Positions 51,061-59,125 of a DNA stretch of 64,000 nucleotides are shown here, piece after piece. Under the pieces are notes generated by a model, which was given only the letters and a program-made list of their open reading frames with translations, did no database searches and was not told the origin of the DNA. How positions within the stretch are numbered: the first letter of the stretch is position 1; each line of letters begins with the position of its first letter. The translations under genes were made by a program, and so were the position numbers. Source of the DNA: Ochrobactrum sp. Q0168 (GTDB lineage Bacteria > Pseudomonadota > Alphaproteobacteria > Rhizobiales > Rhizobiaceae); contig NZ_JAELXQ010000014.1 of the NCBI RefSeq assembly GCF_016427605.1, positions 37,528 through 101,527 on the forward strand. The letters run 5' to 3'.

Positions 51061-51741
51061 TTATCTAAGGATAAATTCACTTACGAAGTATCGCGTACCG
51101 TGCGCAATGAAATGAGATATGTCGTGCAATATCTCCTCCCTTCCGCGCTCACTGTCGAAATATCTCTTAAGCATATCTTCAAATGTTGGAAAATTCAGCT
51201 CGGCAATTCCGTCTGCAGGACGGCCTCGAGAATCGTCGACTATCCAGTTTCTGACATATTTGTCCATTCCAACATGCACTCTCAACGCAAGTGGAACGTG
51301 GATATCCCAACTGCGCCGCGCCGCTGACTCAGGCAGGTCCGGATGGAAGTTTAGCCTTCCGATATACTTCATGCCGGGTGATCGTTGGCCCTTGATTGCA
51401 GTCTGTCGATCAAGTTGCACCATCTCCTCGACCTGATATATCTCGGTCGTAGCGATATCATCCATGCAGGTAACGAATGACGCAAGCACATCCTCGGCCC
51501 TATCGACCGGTGGATAAATCTCCACTATGACGTCACAATAGGGATCTACCAAATCGGATTGCGTTTCTAAGGGGCGGTAGGGAACACCTTCGGGCGTATC
51601 CTCCACTATATTGACGATCACGCCACCCCCGCAGGAATCGGAATTGGCAATTCGCCGAGCGGCATGAAGATATCGCGCCTGGAAATCCGTCTTTTTTATG
51701 CGATCGCTGCCAGCCAGATAGATGAAATACTTTGATGCCAT
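51061..51741 (-). CDS. EthD-like double-domain protein
   Basis: 226 aa from ATG 51741 with GGGA upstream; a TTG at 51768 is less likely. Two consecutive ferredoxin-like halves are suggested: residues 1-110 (KYFIYLAGSDRIKKTDFQARYLHA, then VIVEIYPPV) and 120-226 (MKYIGRLNFHPDLPESAARRSWDIHVPLALRVHVGM in parts, HFIAHGTRYFVSEFIL). The C-terminal half matches the EthD domain, linked to ether and steroid/aromatic degradation though biochemically unclear. It lies 30 nt after livF and 70 nt before the IclR gene. Confidence 0.75.
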   Translation of the reverse strand: MASKYFIYLAGSDRIKKTDFQARYLHAARRIANSDSCGGGVIVNIVEDTPEGVPYRPLETQSDLVDPYCDVIVEIYPPVDRAEDVLASFVTCMDDIATTEIYQVEEMVQLDRQTAIKGQRSPGMKYIGRLNFHPDLPESAARRSWDIHVPLALRVHVGMDKYVRNWIVDDSRGRPADGIAELNFPTFEDMLKRYFDSERGREEILHDISHFIAHGTRYFVSEFILR

Positions 51742-51771
51742 CGAACGTGTTCCCAAAAGCCGTGCCAACGT

Positions 51772-52482
51772 CTAGGCAACTTCAAGCCATTCCCTCCGCA
51801 CCGATGGCGTAGCGAGCAGTTCCTCTGGCGTACCCTCGAAGACGATGGCGCCGTGTCCCATGATCAGGCATCGGCTGCAAAGCTTTAAGGCAATCGTCAT
51901 TTTTTGCTCCACCAATATCGACGCTACGCCCTGACGGTTAATGTCCAGCATCACCTCAGCGAGATGGTCCACAATCTTGGGTGCGAGTCCCTCGGTCGGT
52001 TCGTCGATCAGAACGGCTGTAGGCTGCCCCAGCAATGAACGGCACAGGGTGAGCATCTGCTGCTCACCGCCAGAGATTGACCCTGCTTTAACATTGCGAC
52101 GTTCCTTGAGACGGGGGAAGAAGCCGTACATCTCGTCCAGGCTCCACGTTTTCGTATTCGGCCGGGGCTTGGCGAGCCCAATGTGTAAGTTCTCTTCAAC
52201 GGTGAGATTGCTAAAAGCCAACCGCTCTTCTGGGACGTAGGCGATACCGGCGCGGTTGATCTTGTAGGACGGGAGCCCTGCAAGCTCTCGGCCAGCCAGT
52301 TTGATCGAGCCGCGCGTGGGTGTGACCATACCCATTATGGCCTTCATGGCTGTAGACCTGCCAGACCCATTACGGCCGAGCAAGGCAATCATCTCGCCGT
52401 TTCCCAGGGTTAAACTCATCCCGTGAAGGATGTGGCTCTTGCCGTAGTGGGTGTGTAGGTTGGTTACGGAAAGTAACGTCAT
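51772..52482 (-). CDS. livF: Branched-chain amino-acid-type ABC ATPase (LivF class)
   Basis: 236 aa from ATG 52482, overlapping the previous stop by 4 nt. Walker A reads LGRNGSGRSTAMKAIMG; the usual GKS/T lysine is replaced by arginine (GSGRST), though the rest of the loop is intact. The signature ISGGEQQMLTLCRSLLG near 130, Walker B AVLIDEPTEGLAPKIV near 153 and LVEQKMTIALKL near 185 identify LivF. Works with LivG, H, M and the receptor. Confidence 0.9.
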   Translation of the reverse strand: MTLLSVTNLHTHYGKSHILHGMSLTLGNGEMIALLGRNGSGRSTAMKAIMGMVTPTRGSIKLAGRELAGLPSYKINRAGIAYVPEERLAFSNLTVEENLHIGLAKPRPNTKTWSLDEMYGFFPRLKERRNVKAGSISGGEQQMLTLCRSLLGQPTAVLIDEPTEGLAPKIVDHLAEVMLDINRQGVASILVEQKMTIALKLCSRCLIMGHGAIVFEGTPEELLATPSVRREWLEVA

Positions 52483-53231
52483 GCGGGCACCTCGCCGAGA
52501 TAAGCTTCCTGAACCCGAGCACTCGCACGTATCTCTTCCGGCGTGCCCGATGCGATAATCTCGCCATAGACAAGGACGGATATCCGGTCGCAAAGAGAGA
52601 AAACAACCTCCATATCATGCTCGACAACGAGGAGTGTTTTCCCCACCGTGATTTCGCGGATCAGATTGAGCATGTAATGGGTTTCCTCCCGTGACATTCC
52701 TGCCATAGGTTCATCAAGTAGAATTACGTCGGCCCCCGGTCCGATCGCCATGGCTATCTCAAGGGCGCGCTGCTCGGAATAGGTCAGATCTCCCGCGAAC
52801 TTGTTACGCACGTTGGTCAGACGGACCAACTCCAGCAACTTATCGGTATCGCGGTTGATTGCGGTTGCCTTCGAGGCGAGAGAAAACATCGGATAACGCC
52901 GGCCATGCCTGGCCATGGCCGCGATGCGAAGATTCTCATATACGCTCAGACGCGGAAAAATCGTGGTGATCTGAAACGATCGCGACAATCCACGGCGGGT
53001 GATCAGGTGAGGCGGCATACCTGCAATTGAGGCGCCGTTCAAACGAATATCACCACTCGACGGCGTATAAAGCCCTGAGATCAGATGAAACAGCGTCGAT
53101 TTACCAGCGCCGTTGGGTCCGATCAAAGCGTGCCGCTCGCCCGCTCTTACGACAAGGTCGACGCCGCGGATGATTTCGCTTTCCCCAAAACGCTTGGTGA
53201 GTCCGGAGAGCTGGATGATATCTTTCATCAT
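52479..53231 (-). CDS. livG: Branched-chain amino-acid-type ABC ATPase (LivG class)
   Basis: 250 aa from ATG 53231 (or 53228, adjacent ATG codons), overlapping the livM stop. Walker A IGPNGAGKSTLFHLISG near residue 36, the signature region LTYSEQRALEIAMAIG near 145 (YSEQRALE in place of LSGGQ, common in LivG), Walker B VILLDEPMAGMS near 165, and LLVVEHDMEVVFSL near 195. ATP-hydrolysing subunit of the Liv-type importer. Confidence 0.92.
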   Translation of the reverse strand: MMKDIIQLSGLTKRFGESEIIRGVDLVVRAGERHALIGPNGAGKSTLFHLISGLYTPSSGDIRLNGASIAGMPPHLITRRGLSRSFQITTIFPRLSVYENLRIAAMARHGRRYPMFSLASKATAINRDTDKLLELVRLTNVRNKFAGDLTYSEQRALEIAMAIGPGADVILLDEPMAGMSREETHYMLNLIREITVGKTLLVVEHDMEVVFSLCDRISVLVYGEIIASGTPEEIRASARVQEAYLGEVPA

Positions 53232-54478
53232 CGCGCGTGTTCCTCTGCCAGAGAGGTCATCGGCGAAGCCTCCCTTTCCGTTCGCGATTTGACCAGTAGC
53301 AAAATGCCCATGCCAGCGCCGATCGCTAAGACTGGGACGATCCATGTTGTAGTTGCCATCGGATCCCAGTTGTAACCATAGAGGGAGATTGGAGGCCAAG
53401 CCTTGGTTCTATCAACTATGGCAGAATACTGTTGGTCAAGAATACGGGATGTTAGCTCGAGTAGCGTGACGATCCCTGCCGTGATGAGGAGACCTGGCGG
53501 AAGCAGGAGGACACGGCGTTTGAGGGAACCCCAGTTTCGGTCCTTGAACTCGCTCACGATTCTCAGCCCGAGCACGGCCAGACCATCACCCATGAACATC
53601 ATGATGCCAACGAAGAGTATGCCTTGATAGAGTAGCCAGTTCTTTGTCACATCGGAAACCAGACTACCGAACAAAGCGAAGGTAAAGGCGCCAATCGCTG
53701 GACCGAAAAATACGCCCGCCCCTCCGACGAAAGTATGCAAGATAACCGAGGCAGACATTCCCATGCCCAGCATCGAGTAGTTGATGCTTTCCGTCGTGAA
53801 GGCCAGAAGGCCGCCCGCGATGCCGGAAAACATGGCCGACACACCGAACACAATGGTCTTCGTGTGATGGAGATTGTAGCCGAGAAAGGAAACCCGACGC
53901 TCGGCTTCCCTAAGACCGACAGTCAGGCGCCCGAATAGTGTTTGATTGTAGGCATAGAGCAGTCCGATGCACAGCAAGACCCAGGCGACAACCGTATAGT
54001 AGACATGAACCTCACTACCGAAATCGAATTGGGACCAGGGCATCCTCATCGTCGTCAGCCCCACCTCACCACCAAAAATTCCGCTGAGATTGGGTGCGAT
54101 CGCATGGAGGAGCTCCGCCAACGCGAGCGTTACCATCGACAGGTAAACACCACTTCTCAACGTGGCGAAGTATCCCGCGCAAAGACCGCCGATGAGTCCG
54201 GCTACACCGCCAACGAGCGGAATCAGCGGCGTGGGAAGCCAGAAACTTCCGTTCTCGACGGCCTGCATCGCGTGAATGACAGCAAATCCGCCGATAGCAA
54301 AATACGCCGCGTGACCGAACGAAAGCATCCCAGCGCGACCACTTAGAAGGTTGAACGCCATAGCGAACAAGACGGCAATCAGCGCTGTAGTCAGAACACC
54401 GATGACGTGTCCACCCAAAACAAAAGGGGCGACGAGAAACAAGGCGACAACAAGCGCCAGTATTCCATTTCTAATCAT
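53228..54478 (-). CDS. livM: Branched-chain amino-acid-type ABC permease (LivM class)
   Basis: 416 aa with about nine to ten hydrophobic segments. FAMAFNLLSGRAGMLSFGHAAYFAIGGF (in parts, near 38-65) is the LivM signature, GGAGVFFGPAIGAFTFALFG near 255 the second conserved region. It extends beyond usual LivM by a C-terminal part with one or two extra membrane segments (TWIVPVLAIGAGMGILLLV near 385). Begins 3 nt after the livH stop. Confidence 0.92.
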   Translation of the reverse strand: MIRNGILALVVALFLVAPFVLGGHVIGVLTTALIAVLFAMAFNLLSGRAGMLSFGHAAYFAIGGFAVIHAMQAVENGSFWLPTPLIPLVGGVAGLIGGLCAGYFATLRSGVYLSMVTLALAELLHAIAPNLSGIFGGEVGLTTMRMPWSQFDFGSEVHVYYTVVAWVLLCIGLLYAYNQTLFGRLTVGLREAERRVSFLGYNLHHTKTIVFGVSAMFSGIAGGLLAFTTESINYSMLGMGMSASVILHTFVGGAGVFFGPAIGAFTFALFGSLVSDVTKNWLLYQGILFVGIMMFMGDGLAVLGLRIVSEFKDRNWGSLKRRVLLLPPGLLITAGIVTLLELTSRILDQQYSAIVDRTKAWPPISLYGYNWDPMATTTWIVPVLAIGAGMGILLLVKSRTEREASPMTSLAEEHAR

Positions 54479-54481
54479 ATT

Positions 54482-55423
54482 CTAGTTCCTTTCGCCCATC
54501 AGTCCGGCAGGCCGCGTCAACAGCACAACAAGCATCAGCAATGCGGGGAGCGAAGCCGACAGCGACGAAATTTGCAAAGTAAGCAAACCGCCGATCTCCC
54601 TGGCTTCCATGCCATAGCCGAAGATCTGCGCTATATCTGCGAGCGACACCTGAAATCCAATCGAGAACGACGTGAGAAGGCCAATCAGCAGCGATGATAT
54701 GAATGCGCCTATAAGCGAACCAAGGCCTCCCACGACCACGACAACAAACGCTATAACGCTCATCTCTGCTGCCATGGAGGGGCTCGTTGTCAGAAGAGCG
54801 CCGCCGACGGCTCCGGCAAGACCTGCCATCCATGCACCGACACCGAACACACCAAGAAAGACCAGTGGAACGTTGTGTCCCAACGCGGATACCATACCCG
54901 GGCGTTGGACCGACGCACGAACGACGATACCGATGCGCGTCTTCTGGAGCAGCAAGAAGAGTATGCCCAACAGCACCAAAGCCACGGAGGCGACAAACAC
55001 CCGATAGGACGGAAAGTTCGTCCCGAACAAAGAAAACGCGGGGCCGCTGAGTAGAGACGGAGGGCGGTATGCAACAGGAAAGTTGCCCCAAAAGAGCTTG
55101 ATCACTTCCTCGAATACGAAGGCGATGCCAAAGGTGAGAAGAAGTTGCTGCGAATGCCCGAAGCCATGAACGCGTCTTAGCATATAGCGTTCTATGAATG
55201 CCCCTATGACCATTACCAGCAGGGGGGCGATCAGTAAGGCAAGCCAGAAGTTAGACATCTTGGCGATCGTGAAGGAGAGATAAGCGCCCAGCATATAGAA
55301 CGAGGCGTGCGCAAAGTTTACGACGCCCAGCAGGCCGAAGACGAGGGTCAAACCCGCCGAGACCATGAAGAGAAGAAGCCCATAGACGAGGCCATTGAGC
55401 GTCGAAATAATGAAGAATTCCAT
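54482..55423 (-). CDS. livH: Branched-chain amino-acid-type ABC permease (LivH class)
   Basis: 313 aa from ATG 55423; a further ATG 12 codons upstream is possible but lacks similarity. The N-terminal STLNGLVYGLLLFMVSAGLTLVFGLLGVVNFAHASFYMLGAY (in parts) is unmistakable for LivH, and VVVGGLGSLIGAFISSLLIGL near 215-235 completes the pattern. Eight or so membrane helices. Pairs with LivM. Confidence 0.93.
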   Translation of the reverse strand: MEFFIISTLNGLVYGLLLFMVSAGLTLVFGLLGVVNFAHASFYMLGAYLSFTIAKMSNFWLALLIAPLLVMVIGAFIERYMLRRVHGFGHSQQLLLTFGIAFVFEEVIKLFWGNFPVAYRPPSLLSGPAFSLFGTNFPSYRVFVASVALVLLGILFLLLQKTRIGIVVRASVQRPGMVSALGHNVPLVFLGVFGVGAWMAGLAGAVGGALLTTSPSMAAEMSVIAFVVVVVGGLGSLIGAFISSLLIGLLTSFSIGFQVSLADIAQIFGYGMEAREIGGLLTLQISSLSASLPALLMLVVLLTRPAGLMGERN

Positions 55424-55496
55424 GCCGGAGACCCTTGCCGAGAATGTCGGCTCCGTCATCGGGAGCCGGCATTCAACCAGTTTCAGCGTGAATGTA

Positions 55497-56738
55497 TTAG
55501 GATGGTCGATTCATTTTGCACTTGGGATCGACGGGTACAGCACTGTCTTCGGGCGAAACGATCTTCAACAGCTTGAAGCCCATGTCGGTTCCGTCGACCT
55601 TGTATCGAGCCTCTGTCGAGACTTCGGACACGGTAACAGGCAGAAGGACTTGGTGATCCTCTTTCCTGAATGACCAACGGCCCGCCGGGCTCTCATAGCT
55701 GGCATCCTCAAGAGCAAGAGCTATGGTCCGAATATCGACTTCTCCACCGGGCTTGCTGACCTTTTTCAGAGCTTCGCCCAGCAGCAGGGTGCCGAACGCG
55801 GTCGTCGGTTCTTCGTTGTATGGATAATGGCCGACTGAAGCCTTGAAGTCCTCCGCAAACTCCTCGCCCGCCTTGCCGCCAGCTTCCAGGTTGTAAAGCT
55901 TTACCAGCACGGCGCCCAGGGCCGAATGCCCCATCGCGCTCAGCGCCCCGTTCGTGTCTAGGCTAGTATTGCCGACATTAACTTTAAGACCCGCATCACC
56001 GAGCGCGCGCATGAATAAAATAATGTCGTTGCCCCAGTTTCCACTCAGGATCGTGTCGGCGCCAGAAGCTTTGATCTGTGCGACGAAAGGCGAGAAGTCC
56101 TGGATTTTCGCGGTGTCGTGCAGTGTTGAACCGACGATCTGCGCGCCTGCGGCCGTTCCGTACAGTGCCTGCGCCTTTTCGTGGTCGACACCATAGGAGT
56201 AATTTTGGTTGATGCTGTAGATCTTGGTTCCCAGCTTACCCGTATCCTTCATCGCTGACACAAGGGCATTGATCCTGATGAAAGGGTTGCTTGCCAGCTT
56301 GAATGCCCAGAACTGACATTTGTCCGCCGTGAATTCGGCCGCTTCCGATCCCTCCATCATGAAGAGAATCTCTTTACCCTTGTTGCGCAGGTTGTATTTC
56401 CGGACGTCTTCGGAGATCTGTGCGGTGATAGCCGAATTGGTCGACTGGATAATGATGCGCGCACCGTCTGCGATCGCAGCCTTGAGTTTCTCTGCCGCGC
56501 CCGCCGTCTGATTGAGGCTATCATATTCGGTCAAGGCGATGGGGTCGCCGTTAAAGCCACCCTCTTTATTCAACTTTCCAATCGCGTATCGGACGCCCTC
56601 AACGAACGGGATAGCGGTCTGAGCGTTTGGCCCCGAGAACGCCTCGATGACTGCAATCTTTAGCGGCTCAGCCTGAGCCGAAGCATTGCAGAAAGCAGTC
56701 AGCGCAGTGAATGCAGCATAGGCAACGTATTTTTTCAT
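55497..56738 (-). CDS. Branched-chain amino-acid-type substrate-binding protein (LivK class)
   Basis: 413 aa. Signal peptide (KYVAYAAFTALTAFCNASAQA, cleavage near 22). The mature start PLKIAVIEAFSGPNAQ and the FVEGVRYAIGKLNKEGGFNG region near 45-65 fit family-6 binding proteins, whose ligands in catabolic islands are often aromatic or aliphatic carboxylates rather than leucine. A GNTSLDTNGALSAMG segment is near 265. First gene of the liv operon; transcription starts in the 522-nt divergent region upstream. Confidence 0.91.
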   Translation of the reverse strand: MKKYVAYAAFTALTAFCNASAQAEPLKIAVIEAFSGPNAQTAIPFVEGVRYAIGKLNKEGGFNGDPIALTEYDSLNQTAGAAEKLKAAIADGARIIIQSTNSAITAQISEDVRKYNLRNKGKEILFMMEGSEAAEFTADKCQFWAFKLASNPFIRINALVSAMKDTGKLGTKIYSINQNYSYGVDHEKAQALYGTAAGAQIVGSTLHDTAKIQDFSPFVAQIKASGADTILSGNWGNDIILFMRALGDAGLKVNVGNTSLDTNGALSAMGHSALGAVLVKLYNLEAGGKAGEEFAEDFKASVGHYPYNEEPTTAFGTLLLGEALKKVSKPGGEVDIRTIALALEDASYESPAGRWSFRKEDHQVLLPVTVSEVSTEARYKVDGTDMGFKLLKIVSPEDSAVPVDPKCKMNRPS

Positions 56739-57260
56739 TTTTTACTCCCTATGAATCTTTTTTGATGCTGTGAACTTGAATAAATTCGAGCACCAACCGC
56801 CCTTCAAGCCAAACAATACTTGAAGAAGCCGAATTCGTTTCGCCAGCACTCGATTTTGCAGCTCGCGCCGCTCTCAGCCCGCAATACACGCCAGAAGGGT
56901 CAGAGACAGGCACAAAACAGCGATCGCTTGCAAAGCTATCGTTATGATTATGAAGAGATTTTTGACTAGATCAGTCGCCGTTCAACCGCAATGATTGGAT
57001 CAATTTCTGTTTCCTCCCTCTTGTGCGAAGCATCGTCTTGTGCGATCAATCTTCGCATCTAATGAGAATATGGTCGCACACTTGCCGCATGCTGTCAACG
57101 ATGGCGCTGGAAACGATCAACGATTTAAGTATTCGATGCCACGTTCGAAATAACAATCGAACGACGCAAATGTTTAACCGAATCTCCGTCGTCAATGGCG
57201 GAGCTTGCAATTTGGCGGCTGTGGTCGGCCCGCCAGCGGAAACAAAATAGGGTGGTGAAG
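56739..57260. promoter_or_regulatory. Divergent regulatory region with repeated TGTGCGA boxes
   Basis: 522 nt without a convincing gene between the liv operon and the SDR operon. CTTGTGCGA occurs at 57020-57028 and again at 57037-57045 (17-bp period), and TGTGCGA is present inverted (TCGCACA) at 57074-57080. Clustering of the same heptamer in direct and inverted orientation suggests a regulator-binding array, plausibly for the IclR protein encoded at the far end of the liv operon. No clear promoter hexamers recognised. Confidence 0.45.
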
Positions 57261-58079
57261 ATGAACGCTAAACGTGAAGCGTGGCTAGATTTCTCGGGCA
57301 AGACCTGTGTGGTCACCGGCGCCGGTGGTGGGATCGGGCAAGAAATCGCCGCATCTTTCGCAACTTCGGGAGCGCGCGTCGCGATTCTCGACCACGATCT
57401 CAAAAAGGCGAAGGCGACGGAGGAAATGATTCTCGATTTCGGTGGGGCGGCTATCTCGATCGGCGTAGACGTGACTGACGCCACTGCGATCGATCGAGCT
57501 GTCGATCAGACCAGGGAGGCTTTCGGAGATTGCGATATCCTCGTCAACAATGCCGGGATTCTGCGTTTCGGCCCGCTGGAATCGGTTGCTCCTGAGACCT
57601 GGGACCAGACGGTCGCCGTCAACGTGAAGGGTTACCTTCTGTGCGCGCAACGCTTCAGCGAGCCTATGCGGCAGCGTCGGTCCGGAACAATTGTCAATGT
57701 AGCCTCGATCGCCGCAACTGAACCCCATCCTTATTGCGGATCTTACAGCGTGAGCAAGGCGGCGGTCGTCATGTTGACACAACAGCTCGCGCTTGAATGG
57801 GGAACGTCCGGCGTAACGGTCAATGCCGTCAGTCCCGGCTTTATCCCGACGCCGCTCAACACCGAATTTTACGCTGTTCCCGGAGTAACGGAGCAGCGCA
57901 GCAGCCTTGTGCCGCTTGGCACGCTCGGTTCGACCCGTGACGTTGCCAACTCGGTCATGTTCCTGGCCAGCAGCTTCGCCCGATACATCAACGGGCACAA
58001 TCTTGTCGTTGATGGCGGGCTGTCCCACACATCGATGATCCATGTTCCGAGACCCGGCTACGACAATAGCGGGAAGTGA
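57261..58079 (+). CDS. Short-chain dehydrogenase/reductase (SDR)
   Basis: 272 aa from ATG 57261 (ribosome site GGTGG); a start at 57195 adds 22 residues without similarity. TGAGGGIGQEIAASF near residue 17, NNAGILRFGP near 96, Ser in NVASIAATE near 150 and YSVSKAAVVMLTQQLALEWG near 165-185, ending VDGGLSH. A classical NAD(P)-dependent alcohol dehydrogenase or ketoreductase. First gene of the plus-strand set that ends with the KSTD-like flavoprotein, so it may oxidise a ring hydroxyl. Confidence 0.89.
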   Translation: MNAKREAWLDFSGKTCVVTGAGGGIGQEIAASFATSGARVAILDHDLKKAKATEEMILDFGGAAISIGVDVTDATAIDRAVDQTREAFGDCDILVNNAGILRFGPLESVAPETWDQTVAVNVKGYLLCAQRFSEPMRQRRSGTIVNVASIAATEPHPYCGSYSVSKAAVVMLTQQLALEWGTSGVTVNAVSPGFIPTPLNTEFYAVPGVTEQRSSLVPLGTLGSTRDVANSVMFLASSFARYINGHNLVVDGGLSHTSMIHVPRPGYDNSGK

Positions 58080-58345
58080 CGCAGCGGCGTGATCATTAAG
58101 CCACAAGAATGCCGAACCGAGACTAACCCGCGACGTATTGGCCTTATGAAAGGCGTGCTGGAATAAAACGCCGACCTTAACGGGCTACCGCGCGGCATGA
58201 ATCGCCGCGCATACCCATAAGCGCCACCACAACCGCGATATTCGACGTTCACCATGGTCAGGTCCGCCCTGGCCATCGATGCCACAGCCAGACGCGGCGA
58301 AGGCACTCGCGAGATTTTGTAGCCAACAGGCAGGAAGGACTAAAC
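58080..58345. other. Intergenic region, nothing recognisable
   Basis: 266 nt between the two SDR genes. High GC, no convincing small gene, hairpin or repeat. The second SDR has its own ribosome site (GGAAGGAC) at the end of this stretch, so a second promoter may be present here. Confidence 0.3.
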
Positions 58346-59125
58346 ATGCTTCGATTGAAGGATAAAATTGCGATTATCACTGGCAGTTCTTCGGGAATCG
58401 GCTTCGCCATCGCGACGACGTTTCTGCGCGAAGGCGCGTTAGTTTTCGGGGCCGATCAGAATCCCGCTCCGGTCGAGTTGACCAAAATGGCTAACTTCGA
58501 CGCAGTGGAGTTGGATTTGACCTCGCCAGATGCTGCCGAGCGCGTCATCGCGGCAGCTATGGAGAAGCATGGCCGTGTTGATGTGCTCGTGAACAATGCC
58601 GGTATCGGCAACTCCCGACCAGTCCTTGATACCAGCGATGACGATCTAGCCCGCTATCTCAGCGTGAACATCGCCGCGCCTTTCGCCCTTTGCCGCTCCG
58701 CAATTTCCGTGATGCGCGGAAAAGGCGGCGCCATTATCAATATCGCTTCTGTATTTGGGATGCTGGGAACAACCCGAGCTTCCGCATACGCCGCGACCAA
58801 AGCGGGCTTGGCGGGACTGACAAGGCAGTTGGCGGCTGAGTACGGACGCGACGGTATCCGTGTAAACGCAGTGTCGCCAGGACTCATCGCAACACCGCTG
58901 GTCCGCGAACGACTGGAAACGAATCCGTGGTTTCGCCGGTCGATGATCGAGGATTGCCCGTTGGGTCGACCCGGCCGTCCTGAAGAAATCGCAGAAGTCT
59001 GCGCCTTCCTCGCTTCCGATGCAGCCAGCTTCGTGTCGGGTATCGTGATGCCTGTGGACGGTGGATGGTCCAGCACCAAATTTCTGCCGGAGCCATATGC
59101 GCAAGCGGAAACAGGGGTGGCCTGA
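58346..59125 (+). CDS. Short-chain dehydrogenase/reductase (SDR)
   Basis: 259 aa, ATG with GGAAGGAC upstream. TGSSSGIGFAIATTFLREG near residues 12-30, NNAGIGNSRPV near 86, Ser in NIASVFGML near 135, YAATKAGLAGLTRQLAAEYG near 150-170 and VDGGWSSTKF near 245. It overlaps the following flavoprotein start (TGATG), so the two are translationally coupled and probably act consecutively, for example dehydrogenating a ring alcohol before desaturation. Confidence 0.9.
   Translation: MLRLKDKIAIITGSSSGIGFAIATTFLREGALVFGADQNPAPVELTKMANFDAVELDLTSPDAAERVIAAAMEKHGRVDVLVNNAGIGNSRPVLDTSDDDLARYLSVNIAAPFALCRSAISVMRGKGGAIINIASVFGMLGTTRASAYAATKAGLAGLTRQLAAEYGRDGIRVNAVSPGLIATPLVRERLETNPWFRRSMIEDCPLGRPGRPEEIAEVCAFLASDAASFVSGIVMPVDGGWSSTKFLPEPYAQAETGVA

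Noticed and set aside
57023..57250. Plus-strand 75-codon ORF upstream of the first SDR
   Set aside because: Lies over the TGTGCGA box array and promoter region; composition not protein-like.
58058..58306. Minus-strand 82-codon ORF in the gap between the two SDR genes
   Set aside because: Arg/Ser/Pro-rich, no ribosome site, overlaps the end of the first SDR; looks like noise.
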